NCBI GenBank assembly: GCA_949710005.1
Contig: OX453279.1
Coordinates: 12,414,578 to 12,478,577, forward strand
Origin: Ricordea florida
Lineage: Eukaryota; Cnidaria; Anthozoa; Corallimorpharia; Ricordeidae
DNA length: 64,000 nt
Reading direction: 5' to 3'
The translations under genes and the position numbers were made by a program. The number at the start of each line of letters is the position of its first letter. The first letter of the stretch is position 1. This document shows positions 1 through 7,256 of this stretch, in pieces. Below the pieces are notes generated by a model. That model did not search any database. It was given only the letters and a program-made list of their open reading frames with translations, and was not told where the DNA came from.

Positions 1-543
1 AAAACAAAATTACTTATGACAGATACAGACAGTCTTGTTTATTATATAGAAACAGAAGATTTTTATAAGGATATAAACCCAGATGTTAGAGATAAGTTTG
101 ACACAAGCAACTTTCCTAAAGACCACCCATCTGGCATTGAGACCGGTGTGAATAAGAAAGTTGTCAATATGTTTAAAGATGAAACTGGCGGAAAGATAAT
201 AAAAGAGTTTGTAGGTTTGAGGGCAAAGTTATACTCTTATCTAATGGAAAATGATGAAGAAATAAAGAAATGCAAGGGAATGAAGAAAGCAGTTATAAAA
301 AAGAAAATAATATTTAATCATTATAAGGATTGCCTTTTTACTGGAAAACCACAGATGAGACCAATGAATGTTATTAGAAGCTACAAACATGATGTTTATA
401 CAGCAACAATTAATAAAATTGCTCTATCTTCTGATGATGATAAGAGAATAATTTGTGAAAATAAAATGGATACTTTAGCATATGGTCATTGGCGTCTCAA
501 AACAGAATCAGGTGGTAACTCTGTATCAAAAGGTACAACTTGA
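1..543 (+). CDS. polB: Protein-primed family B DNA polymerase, C-terminal part
   Basis: This is the last ~175 residues of a DNA polymerase that replicates the element from protein-primed ends. The 5' part lies outside the window; the frame is open from the first bases, and the first methionine at 16 is internal. The visible segment starts at the catalytic motif C, DTDS, followed by the thumb region with the GLRAKLYS and LAYGHWRL stretches usual at the end of Polinton-type polymerases. The last ~20 residues are poorly conserved sequence overlapping, tail to tail, the integrase gene on the other strand (486-543). Identification as PolB is firm from DTDS plus context. Confidence 0.85.
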   Translation, partial: KTKLLMTDTDSLVYYIETEDFYKDINPDVRDKFDTSNFPKDHPSGIETGVNKKVVNMFKDETGGKIIKEFVGLRAKLYSYLMENDEEIKKCKGMKKAVIKKKIIFNHYKDCLFTGKPQMRPMNVIRSYKHDVYTATINKIALSSDDDKRIICENKMDTLAYGHWRLKTESGGNSVSKGTT

Positions 544-1541
544 AGCTCCTCCCTTACAAACCCTCGCCTTGGACCATCTTGTAAAACGGCGGTTCGGGCA
601 ACGAGCGAAGCTCGCCCGCGAAGCGGAAAGCCCTCTGGGCGGATATAATATAAAACCGGTTGATTAGGTGAAATTACACTTCTAGAAATATCATAAACTT
701 TGATACTCCAAATAGGATCTGTTGCCCTCCTTTTTTCACCACCCTCAAGTTCGCCCGGAGATAATAAATATCTAACTTTAACACCGGGTAGTATCCTAAC
801 CTCATCAAGCCCAACAACTCGATTATACTTTTTTGGTTCAATATCAACTTCTTTCTGTTTTATAGCCTCATCAGGTTCTTTCCCAGTTAATCTCGTTGGT
901 GTATTATTCAAAGTTTTCAAAATATCAGGTAATCTTTTAACCCATACTCTTGACCTTTCATCACTAATCATTTCTTGTGCATATTGATGACTAAATAATC
1001 GTTCACCTAATATTTTGTTTGCTCTTTCGACAAATGCTTGAGCTCTATGATTTCCAGCTTCACTTCTCTGGATTTTTACATTATGATAATTCATAAGTTT
1101 TGTAACCTCACCCATAAATTCTTTTCCTGGATCAACCATTAATGTTTTAGGATATTTTAACTTTCTGGAATATATTTTTTCAAAAGCTTTGGATATCTCA
1201 TGACTTTCTTTTGAGGTTAATGGTTCAGCATCTTTGTATCTTGAGGCCACATCAACCACAACTAATGCGTATTTATATGTTTTTCTTCCAACTCTATCAT
1301 GTGGTAAAAATAATAAATCTGATTGGTGAATCATATTAGGTTTATCTACAGTCCAGTGTGGTCTAGGAATATACTTTGGAGCTGGTAGATATATTTGCCA
1401 TATTGCCTGTTTCTCAAGCCATCTTTTAGCCTCATCTTCACTTACTTTTGCTTTTTCAGCTAATTTAGAGATTGCAGAATATCCTTTCCAATATCCCTCA
1501 GTTGAATAATATATTTTCGATAAAATGCTTTCGTTACTCAT
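486..1541 (-). CDS. int: Retroviral-type (rve) integrase of the viral element
   Basis: A 351-aa integrase that would insert element DNA into host chromosomes. The catalytic triad is visible: Asp75 in HQSD, Asp137 in MVDPG and Glu172 in FVER, the last two about 35 residues apart as in D,D-35-E enzymes. Residues 1-60 are helical and may form the N-terminal binding domain; the part after ~240 fits an SH3-like DNA-binding end. Residues about 297-318 are encoded by a GC-rich hairpin segment foreign to the AT-rich gene. The start ATG at 1541 shares a 33-bp intergenic region with the capsid gene, so the two are divergently transcribed from a common control region. It overlaps the polymerase end by 58 bp. 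Confidence 0.88.
   Translation of the reverse strand: MSNESILSKIYYSTEGYWKGYSAISKLAEKAKVSEDEAKRWLEKQAIWQIYLPAPKYIPRPHWTVDKPNMIHQSDLLFLPHDRVGRKTYKYALVVVDVASRYKDAEPLTSKESHEISKAFEKIYSRKLKYPKTLMVDPGKEFMGEVTKLMNYHNVKIQRSEAGNHRAQAFVERANKILGERLFSHQYAQEMISDERSRVWVKRLPDILKTLNNTPTRLTGKEPDEAIKQKEVDIEPKKYNRVVGLDEVRILPGVKVRYLLSPGELEGGEKRRATDPIWSIKVYDISRSVISPNQPVLYYIRPEGFPLRGRASLVARTAVLQDGPRRGFVREELQVVPFDTELPPDSVLRRQ
588..650. repeat. GC-rich hairpin inserted in integrase coding sequence
   Basis: A GC-rich patch in AT-rich DNA with a CGAGC/GCTCG stem (602-606 and 610-614, loop GAA) followed by a second GCCC/GGGC pairing. It keeps the integrase frame open and encodes an Arg/Ala-rich stretch. Similar patches occur in other genes of the element. 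Confidence 0.5.
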
Positions 1542-1574
1542 TTAAAGATTACCCCTCCCTTCCTTAAAATAAAT
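1541..1574. promoter_or_regulatory. Shared divergent promoter region of integrase and capsid genes
   Basis: Contains TTTAAAGATT at 1541-1550, 24 bases before the capsid ATG at 1575 and directly abutting the integrase start on the other strand. The same TTTAAAGAT core precedes most other virion genes of the element at similar distance. The integrase lies on the opposite strand and would need a signal reading the other way. Confidence 0.6.
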
Positions 1575-2837
1575 ATGACAACCGTATCTGAAAAAATTAA
1601 CCCAAATAGAATTCCAAGAGAGCCACTTGGTTTGAAAGCTGAATCAATATTGAATAGAATTACACTAAATCCATCATCAGCTGATCCTGGAGAAACACTA
1701 TATATAAATATTCCAAAACTTACCCAGAATTTAGTTCTTGTGCCTGGAAGTGTATCTCTAGTATTTAACTTGACTGTTGAGGGGCATGAAGATAACACCC
1801 TAGTGAATAATGTAGGTAGTAACCTTGTATCCAGACTCAGGGTTCTTTTTGGAGGTGAAACACTGCAGGATACTCAAAGATACGATCTATTTCAAACCTA
1901 CCATGACTTATTCTTAACAGATGAAGAACGGGAGGATAGATTAAGGCAAGGTATTTCTTCTGTAAACATGAGGAAGCTACGGACAAATGCAGGTGATAAG
2001 GTAGACACAGATGCGAAGGAAGTAGCTCTTGCAGTAGTACACAATACCAAGTACCATATCCCACTAAATCATCCTATTCTAAATGATCACGGGGTTTTCT
2101 ACCCAAAGGCATTAGATCATCAACTAATATTTGAGATTACACTAGCTTCAGTTCATGATATTGTTGTTTATTCTGAAACGACCAAGACACCAACTTACAA
2201 AATAACAAACCTCGATTTGGAATATTCTTGCATATCAAGCGAATACTTATCTCGTGAGGCACAAGCAGCTTATCAGGTTGGTAAAGGATTCTTTTATGAA
2301 AATGTCACTCTACACAAAACTTTCACTATATCAAGGCCTACTGACAGTGTTATAAACCAGCATATTAATCTACCAAGAAGGTCAATTACGGGAATATTAT
2401 GTTTGTTTACATTACCATACGGTGGAGGAGCACGAGATTCTGAGAATTTTTTCAATCCAGGTATAACCTCAATCAATATCGATGTTAATGGTGTACCAAA
2501 TCGTTTCTACTCTAAGGGAATGGTACCTTCAGACCTATGGGAGTCGATAAAGAAACGTTTCGGACCAACCGAAGGGCGGCAGTCAGGTTCCTCCCGTTGG
2601 TCGGTAAAGGAAAAGGATTTTTATAGTAAAAAGTTTGCTTTGTGGTTAGATTTGAGAACTCACGCAGATAATGGTATTCATGGAGGGGGTCTAGCCTTAA
2701 ACAATGCACAAGATGGTATAAAAATAGAAATTAAAAGAAAACTTAGTGGATCTGGTATTATGACTTGTTACATGTTTGTTGTAGCTGATGCGTTAATGGA
2801 AATTATGAATTCAAACTTAAGATCAATCATGTATTAG
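1575..2837 (+). CDS. mcp: Double-jelly-roll-like major capsid protein
   Basis: A 420-aa protein rich in beta-strand patterns, forming the probable capsid shell of the element. Family-like landmarks are an N-terminal jelly-roll half with RLRVLFGGE and YDLFQTYHDLFL, a middle ITNLDLEYSCI strand, an INIDVNGVPNRFYSKGM stretch, and a C-terminal FALWLDLRTHADNGIHGGG segment of the kind seen near the end of adintovirus and related capsid proteins. Shorter than many Polinton capsids (~600 aa) but complete, with no stop. A GC-rich palindrome at 2561-2604 encodes residues ~329-343 in a loop. The packaging ATPase starts 12 bases after the stop without its own promoter motif, so the two are probably co-transcribed. 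Confidence 0.85.
   Translation: MTTVSEKINPNRIPREPLGLKAESILNRITLNPSSADPGETLYINIPKLTQNLVLVPGSVSLVFNLTVEGHEDNTLVNNVGSNLVSRLRVLFGGETLQDTQRYDLFQTYHDLFLTDEEREDRLRQGISSVNMRKLRTNAGDKVDTDAKEVALAVVHNTKYHIPLNHPILNDHGVFYPKALDHQLIFEITLASVHDIVVYSETTKTPTYKITNLDLEYSCISSEYLSREAQAAYQVGKGFFYENVTLHKTFTISRPTDSVINQHINLPRRSITGILCLFTLPYGGGARDSENFFNPGITSINIDVNGVPNRFYSKGMVPSDLWESIKKRFGPTEGRQSGSSRWSVKEKDFYSKKFALWLDLRTHADNGIHGGGLALNNAQDGIKIEIKRKLSGSGIMTCYMFVVADALMEIMNSNLRSIMY
2561..2604. repeat. GC-rich palindrome inside capsid gene
   Basis: The ends pair as GACCAAC/GTTGGTC around a GC-rich loop. It is in frame, adds a Gly/Ser/Arg-rich segment to the capsid protein, and stands out from the AT-rich surroundings in the same way as the patches in the integrase and the 4812-5234 gene. 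Confidence 0.45.
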
Positions 2838-2849
2838 TTAAAAGAAAAG

Positions 2850-3488
2850 ATGGAAGAATTACGAGATAAAATTCCTTTTCATTGTATTATAACTGGTCCA
2901 ACAAATTGTGGAAAGACAAAGTATCTCATTGATCAGCTAAGAGGGCCATTCCGAAAATTGTTTGAATTCATTGTTTTAATATGCCCAACTTATGCTAAAA
3001 ATAAAACCTATCATAATTTTGCCCTAGGAGATAAACATTTCTATGTATTATCACCAGATGCTAGTAACATTGATGAGATTAATGAATTATTAACTGATTG
3101 TCAAACTTTATTTTCCGGAACAAATACACTAATAATTTTAGATGATTGTGCTGTTTCTGATGATCTGAAGAAAAGATCAAACAAGTTTATTGATTTAGCG
3201 TTTTCTGGGAGACATCATGGATTATCAGTTTGGGTTCTAACTCAGCAATTAACTTCAATAGCAAAACCATTCCGTGAAAATGTAGCTTGTGTTGTTACTT
3301 TCCATAACCCATCACAAAAAGGTATGAAGATGTTTTTCGAAGATTATGGTGGTGATTTAGAATCTGAAACTAGTAAAAAATTTGTAGAACTACTGAAAAA
3401 AGAAAAATATTCTAGACTTTGTTTGTGTTTACGTCACCCATTTAATTGCTATTTGGAGATACCTGAAGTTATAAATTTAAAGACCTGA
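2850..3488 (+). CDS. A32/FtsK-type genome packaging ATPase
   Basis: A 212-aa ATPase expected to drive DNA into capsids. Walker A is GPTNCGKT at residues 16-23, Walker B is TLIILDD near 93-99, and a downstream SGRHHGLSVWVLTQQ (119-133) matches the conserved post-Walker B motif of poxvirus A32-like packaging ATPases of Polintons, virophages and large DNA viruses. Length is normal for the small members. It follows the capsid gene by 12 bases with no TTTAAAGAT box between them, suggesting one transcript carrying capsid and motor. No catalytic residue appears lost. Confidence 0.9.
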   Translation: MEELRDKIPFHCIITGPTNCGKTKYLIDQLRGPFRKLFEFIVLICPTYAKNKTYHNFALGDKHFYVLSPDASNIDEINELLTDCQTLFSGTNTLIILDDCAVSDDLKKRSNKFIDLAFSGRHHGLSVWVLTQQLTSIAKPFRENVACVVTFHNPSQKGMKMFFEDYGGDLESETSKKFVELLKKEKYSRLCLCLRHPFNCYLEIPEVINLKT

Positions 3489-3509
3489 CTGTAGTGAAAA
3501 AATTGTAAT
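3476..3509 (+). promoter_or_regulatory. Element promoter motif before 3510 gene
   Basis: TTTAAAGACC at 3476-3485, then a TGACTGTAGTGAAAAAA block, then the ATG at 3510. Same two-part arrangement as at 4066, 4554, 5253 and 6510. Confidence 0.6.
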
Positions 3510-4049
3510 ATGACAGAAGTTGAAGATTATATTGAAGAAGAAAAGACTGAGGTAAAAGATAATTATAATAATGAAGTTGAAATAAAACAAGAATCACTAG
3601 CCATCCTCGCAGCTCTTGGAACCACAAAGGAATATTTAGGGGTTGATATGAGTCTTGGTGATATAAAAAAATTATCAGTAAAAGACATTGAAAAATATTA
3701 TAATCGATATCAGGCAGTATTAGGTAAGAAAATTAATGGCGGGTTGGTAGATTCATCTCTTCAATTAGTTTCTAAAGTTATTTCTTACATAGTTCCAGTA
3801 GATGATATAGAAGCTCTTTGTGTGGATTTAAAGAATGATGATTTAGTTAATCGCGAACTGACAAACATTGTAGGTCTCTTAGCATTGAAAGCAGGAAGAT
3901 TGGCAGCACTTGCTAGTGGACTATTCCAGGTTGCTAAACATGTTAAAATAGGTAAAATACAACAAGTTACAAGTAAAAATATAGATGATTCCAACAAAAC
4001 TGAGAAGGATACTAAGCAATCTGCTGATGGTTATGATACTGTTTACTAA
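3510..4049 (+). CDS. Unrecognised viral protein, 179 aa
   Basis: I do not recognise a family. The N-terminal ~30 residues are very acidic (EDYIEEEKTEVKD), followed by predicted helices and an Ala/Leu-rich amphipathic stretch around residues 115-145 (IVGLLALKAGRLAALASGL), then a polar Lys/Asp tail. No clear signal peptide or membrane anchor; the hydrophobic helix may bind a membrane or other virion proteins. It has its own upstream TTTAAAGA motif and lies between the packaging ATPase and a run of membrane proteins, so a virion or assembly role is inferred from position only. Confidence 0.7.
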   Translation: MTEVEDYIEEEKTEVKDNYNNEVEIKQESLAILAALGTTKEYLGVDMSLGDIKKLSVKDIEKYYNRYQAVLGKKINGGLVDSSLQLVSKVISYIVPVDDIEALCVDLKNDDLVNRELTNIVGLLALKAGRLAALASGLFQVAKHVKIGKIQQVTSKNIDDSNKTEKDTKQSADGYDTVY

Positions 4050-4065
4050 GCATGATATGATGTTA

Positions 4066-4095
4066 TTTAAAGATTTCTTAATGATATGTAAAATA
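4066..4095 (+). promoter_or_regulatory. Element promoter motif that sets the 4096 start
   Basis: TTTAAAGATTTC at 4066-4077 followed by TTAATGATATGTAAAATA and an ATG at 4096. Spacing equals that of the neighbouring genes, so it argues for the 4096 start over the in-frame upstream ATG at 3985, which lies inside the previous gene. Confidence 0.65.
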
Positions 4096-4524
4096 ATGTC
4101 CGAAGAAGTTGTTGAACAAATTACTAGAGACCAACCAAAAGAAAAAAATGAAGGCAATGCTTCTAAAAAGAGGGATAAAGATCCTAAAAAAGTAGCAGCA
4201 GGCAAGAAATTAGCTGAATATAATAAAAAAGCAAAAGAAGCATTAGCTAGAGAGACCCTGCGAGCTGAGGAGCAAATGAAACGTGAAGAAGAGCAAAATG
4301 AAAATGGAGATGGTGAGTCTAAAGCATGGCTTCCAGAACTATCTTTTACAACCGTTTTATCTATTGTAGGAATAGGGTTTACAGCATTTGATATGTTTAT
4401 GAGGTACCGACAAATCCACAGGACCAGCTCCGCTGAAAATGAGGATGATAAAAATAGGATACCGAATAATATTCCAACCCAACCAACACAAACACCACAA
4501 CCGCCAAAAATGGGAATGATATGA
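4096..4524 (+). CDS. Lys/Glu-rich single-pass membrane protein of the element
   Basis: A 142-aa protein with no family I recognise. Residues 1-75 are charged and helical (KKVAAGKKLAEYNKKAKEAL and EEQMKREEEQ), residues ~82-103 form one hydrophobic segment (FTTVLSIVGIGFTAFDMFM), and the tail is Pro/Thr/Gln-rich (PTQPTQTPQPP). The open frame extends upstream to an ATG at 3985 but that would overlap the previous gene by 65 bp; the promoter motif at 4066 supports 4096. Likely a tail-anchored or single-pass virion membrane protein; role inferred from neighbours. Confidence 0.7.
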   Translation: MSEEVVEQITRDQPKEKNEGNASKKRDKDPKKVAAGKKLAEYNKKAKEALARETLRAEEQMKREEEQNENGDGESKAWLPELSFTTVLSIVGIGFTAFDMFMRYRQIHRTSSAENEDDKNRIPNNIPTQPTQTPQPPKMGMI

Positions 4525-4531
4525 TGTGATT

Positions 4532-4553
4532 TGCTTCGCGCCCCTAAATGGGG
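4532..4553 (+). terminator. GC-rich hairpin after the 4096-4524 gene
   Basis: CCCCTAAATGGGG (4541-4553) forms a short stem-loop 16 bases after the stop and directly before the next promoter motif. It may mark the mRNA 3' end, as hairpins do in mimivirus-group transcripts; that parallel is inference. Confidence 0.35.
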
Positions 4554-4586
4554 TCTAAAGGTTTCTTACTGATACAGTAAAAAATT
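4554..4586 (+). promoter_or_regulatory. Element promoter motif before 4587 gene
   Basis: TCTAAAGGTTTC at 4554-4565, a slightly diverged copy, followed by TTACTGATACAGTAAAAAA and the ATG at 4587. The TTACTGATACAGTAA part is itself a near-palindrome. Confidence 0.65.
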
Positions 4587-4805
4587 ATGTCAACTGAAAA
4601 CAAACTTGTGAAAACTGTTACTGATTCAGCAGTACTTATTGGTTTAGCAGCTGCTGTTGGTTATGTAGCTAAAAAGGCTATGAAAGAATCATTTATGAAC
4701 GACCCATCCTCAAGTATTACAAATTATGCTAAATGGGTGGCTGTATTGTCGGGTAGTATGTACCTAAAAACATATTTAGAGGATCAAAAGATTTTACCAA
4801 ATTGA
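4587..4805 (+). CDS. Small two-pass membrane protein, 72 aa
   Basis: Unrecognised family. Two hydrophobic segments are visible: residues ~13-28 (AVLIGLAAAVGYVAKK) and ~46-63 (YAKWVAVLSGSMYLKTYL), linked by a short polar loop. No cysteines. Preceded by the element's promoter motif and followed after 6 bases by the next gene, which lacks one, so the pair is probably co-transcribed. Size and context fit a small virion membrane protein. Confidence 0.7.
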   Translation: MSTENKLVKTVTDSAVLIGLAAAVGYVAKKAMKESFMNDPSSSITNYAKWVAVLSGSMYLKTYLEDQKILPN

Positions 4806-4811
4806 AGAAAC

Positions 4812-5234
4812 ATGGCAACAATAGCAATGATGTTTGGAGGAGCTATTTTGAATGCAACCGCCTTTGTTGGTGGATCATATCTTGCAAAATATCTTTCAGG
4901 TGATAAAACAGATGCAGAACGAATACGACACGATAAGGCATTAGAAAAATATCAAAAAGATTATGCAGAATATCAGGAAAATAGACAGAAACTAATTGAT
5001 TGGAAAGTACAACAAAAGGATGCAAAATATCAGGCATCAAAAAATATTTCGAATACAGATGAAGCTTTGAAATTATATTCCGCTTCGCGGGGAGGGCTGC
5101 GCCCGAATAGTCAAATGCATGAACCAAAATTTGCGGATTATTATAGACCTAGTAACAATCAAAAGATGGGTGAAATGGCATATGTAGGTGGTGGTATGTT
5201 GGCATTGGGTTATATGGTAAGTAAATTATTTTAG
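4812..5234 (+). CDS. Membrane protein with Lys/Gln-rich helical middle, 140 aa
   Basis: Unrecognised family. Residues 1-28 are hydrophobic (MATIAMMFGGAILNATAFVG), the middle is a charged helix rich in Tyr, Gln and Lys (KALEKYQKDYAEYQENRQKL), and residues ~119-140 form a second hydrophobic, Gly-rich segment. A GC-rich palindrome at 5080-5105 inserts about nine Ser/Arg/Gly residues at ~89-98. It starts 6 bases after the previous stop with no promoter motif of its own, implying a shared mRNA. A structural or membrane-remodelling role is a guess. Confidence 0.7.
   Translation: MATIAMMFGGAILNATAFVGGSYLAKYLSGDKTDAERIRHDKALEKYQKDYAEYQENRQKLIDWKVQQKDAKYQASKNISNTDEALKLYSASRGGLRPNSQMHEPKFADYYRPSNNQKMGEMAYVGGGMLALGYMVSKLF
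5080..5105. repeat. GC-rich palindromic patch inside 4812-5234 gene
   Basis: CCGCTTCGCGG forms a tight hairpin, followed by a GC-rich GGAGGGCTGCGCCC stretch. In frame, and abrupt in base composition compared with the flanking AT-rich codons. Third in-frame patch of this sort in the element. Confidence 0.45.
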
Positions 5235-5252
5235 GTTATCGTATATGTTTAA

Positions 5253-5284
5253 TTTAAAGATTTCTTACTGATGAGTAAAAAATC
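5253..5284 (+). promoter_or_regulatory. Element promoter motif before 5285 gene
   Basis: TTTAAAGATTTC at 5253-5264 followed by TTACTGATGAGTAAAAAA and the ATG at 5285. The clearest copy of the two-part signal. Confidence 0.7.
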
Positions 5285-6490
5285 ATGGAAGAAGGAGGAG
5301 ATATACCTAAAGAAATACCAGACTTTGGACCAACTGATCTAGACGATGATGTTGATAGAGAAAATATGGAAATGGATCCAATATCATCCACCACTAGTCT
5401 AATTAACCCCGATGATGAGGTGGCAGAAACCTCGTTTGGCGGTGATGATAAAGAATCTCCACCGATTAATGAAAGTAAAGAAGACAATAGGTCACGAGCT
5501 TTAAAAAAGATACAAGAAAAGTTCTACAATTTCAACCCACTAAATTCACCATTCAGTGCAAGAATCGATGATATGGGAGGGGTATGGGTTAAATTGACTG
5601 ATCGAGTTGATAATATTGAGCATTTACTCATTGACTCTAATGGGGATTTGGTAAAAAATTATGAACTACTTCCTCTTAAAATTAGGAGAGCAATTGGTAT
5701 TGATTCTCAGACTCTTATTATAAATAATAATAAACTAATTAATGATTTGAATGAAAAGAATGAAGAAATTAAGGATTTAAATAATGCATTAGAAGGTTTA
5801 AGAAGCGTAGTGGAAACAAATGATTATGATAGACAAATTTATATTAGTAATGATAAAGAGAAGCGAAGAATAATCGAGGATCATCAAACCAGAATCGCGG
5901 AAACAGAAAGCTATTTAGATGCGGCAGTTAAACAGAAGATAGAATCTAAAATAGAGATTGATAAACTTTTAGTTGAATTAAAACAACACAAAGATGAGTT
6001 AGAAAAAAATAAAAGAGGATTATCAAATTTAAAAAATCTAGAAAAAAGTAGAGATCTTTTGCAAGCTGAAGTTGATAAATTTAGAGAACTAACAAGAAAG
6101 AGTTTTATTTACAACCAAGAACAAATAGCTGATCTAGAGAGTAAAAATGAAGAAATACTTAAAAATCTACCATTACGAGAACGTGTGAAGGCTATCTTCA
6201 AAAAGTATGGTTTTACAGTATTTGCAGTTGTGAGTGCTGTTGGTGTAGTAATTGGTGTTATAGTTTCTAATCTTTCTAAAGGTCTATCCACATTAGGTAA
6301 AGGTGTTGGTAATGGGTTTAAAGCTATTGGTAAGAAACTCGGTGAAATATTGCCTGGAATGGTTGGAGCGATTGTAAGCTTTCTTTTCAAAACAGCGGGC
6401 GAGGTCATTGGGTTTTTAGGTAAGAATGCTTGGCTTTTGATAATGGCAGTGGTTCTATATTTTGTTGAAAGGGTAAAGAAGAGTCGATAA
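5285..6490 (+). CDS. Long coiled-coil protein with C-terminal membrane segments, 401 aa
   Basis: Unrecognised family. Residues 1-75 are strongly acidic; ~145-290 form a long coiled coil with heptad-like Leu/Ile/Lys/Glu (for example KIEIDKLLVELKQHKDELEK); from ~305 come three hydrophobic Gly/Val-rich stretches ending in AWLLIMAVVLYFVERV and a basic tail. The layout resembles a fibre- or spike-like stalk anchored at its C-terminus in an internal membrane, or a membrane-perforating virion protein. It has its own promoter motif and sits in the virion gene run. The function is not established by anything seen here. Confidence 0.72.
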   Translation: MEEGGDIPKEIPDFGPTDLDDDVDRENMEMDPISSTTSLINPDDEVAETSFGGDDKESPPINESKEDNRSRALKKIQEKFYNFNPLNSPFSARIDDMGGVWVKLTDRVDNIEHLLIDSNGDLVKNYELLPLKIRRAIGIDSQTLIINNNKLINDLNEKNEEIKDLNNALEGLRSVVETNDYDRQIYISNDKEKRRIIEDHQTRIAETESYLDAAVKQKIESKIEIDKLLVELKQHKDELEKNKRGLSNLKNLEKSRDLLQAEVDKFRELTRKSFIYNQEQIADLESKNEEILKNLPLRERVKAIFKKYGFTVFAVVSAVGVVIGVIVSNLSKGLSTLGKGVGNGFKAIGKKLGEILPGMVGAIVSFLFKTAGEVIGFLGKNAWLLIMAVVLYFVERVKKSR

Positions 6491-6509
6491 CAAAACCCAC
6501 CCTAATTCA

Positions 6510-6543
6510 TTTAAAGATATCATGTTGATCAGTAAAATACAAT
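6510..6543 (+). promoter_or_regulatory. Element promoter motif before 6544 gene
   Basis: TTTAAAGATATC at 6510-6521, then ATGTTGATCAGTAAAATAC, then the ATG at 6544. The second block again contains TGATnAGTAA. Confidence 0.65.
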
Positions 6544-7176
6544 ATGGATGACTACAATAGAATTTATCCTAATGTTCCTGTTAATTCAGGCCCGAGTTCC
6601 TCATTTCAGTCGGTTAATTTCAGACTACAAAAGTCATGTGAAGTACTACATAATCTTGAGAAGGAAATTAAACATTATGAGGATGTTAGAAAAAAGTATA
6701 ATCGAGCGAGAGGTATATTTACAAAAATCAGTGTTTGTAGTGGAGTGATTTCAGTTATCCTATCTGCAAGTGGACTTGGAACCTCCCTTACTGGTTTTGG
6801 TGCTGCTGTCGGTATCCCATTAGGAGCAGTGGGTGGTATTTGTGGGGGAATATCGGTTGGATTCGGTTCAGCTTCTAAACGACTTTCACATAAAGTTAGT
6901 AAACATGAACAGACAGTTTCTCTGGCAAAAGCAAAAGTAAACACTATTCACGACTTGGTTTCAAAGGCTCTAAAAGATAACGCTATATCCGACCAAGAAT
7001 TTTCTCTAATTTTATCAGAGGTGGATAAGTTTGAAAAACTAAAACTAGAAATCCGCCAAAAAACCAGGAAAGATACAGAAAAAAACTTAAATATGAATCA
7101 GATAAGAACAGAGGTTCGGGCGGAAATATTAAAGGAACTGACCGAAGGGAGGGGAAGAACAGCTACCGCACGTTGA
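6544..7176 (+). CDS. Gly-rich hydrophobic-core protein conserved in this element type, 210 aa
   Basis: A helical N-terminus (LEKEIKHYEDVRKKYNRARG), a central Gly/Ser/Ala-rich hydrophobic block at ~63-108 (SASGLGTSLTGFGAAVGIPL) and a C-terminal helical region with KVSKHE, DLVSKALKDNAISDQEF and a Lys/Glu-rich end. I recall proteins with the same KVSKHE and DLVSKAL landmarks as widespread hypothetical proteins in invertebrate genomes, which fits spread by such elements, but I cannot confirm it here. The central block resembles a fusion- or pore-type hydrophobic hairpin. A membrane-active virion protein is plausible; no enzyme motif is seen. Confidence 0.72.
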   Translation: MDDYNRIYPNVPVNSGPSSSFQSVNFRLQKSCEVLHNLEKEIKHYEDVRKKYNRARGIFTKISVCSGVISVILSASGLGTSLTGFGAAVGIPLGAVGGICGGISVGFGSASKRLSHKVSKHEQTVSLAKAKVNTIHDLVSKALKDNAISDQEFSLILSEVDKFEKLKLEIRQKTRKDTEKNLNMNQIRTEVRAEILKELTEGRGRTATAR

Positions 7177-7239
7177 AAATTTCATATGAGAGAACTGATG
7201 TAGGATGTAATTGTTTTGCTGGTGTTAGAAAAGAGGTGA

Positions 7240-7256
7240 TTTAAAAGCAACATGTT
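7240..7256 (+). promoter_or_regulatory. Weak promoter motif before 7257 gene
   Basis: TTTAAAAGCAAC at 7240-7251 only partly matches the element's signal and lies unusually close to the ATG at 7257. It suits better the in-frame ATG at 7269, which may be the true start. Confidence 0.4.
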
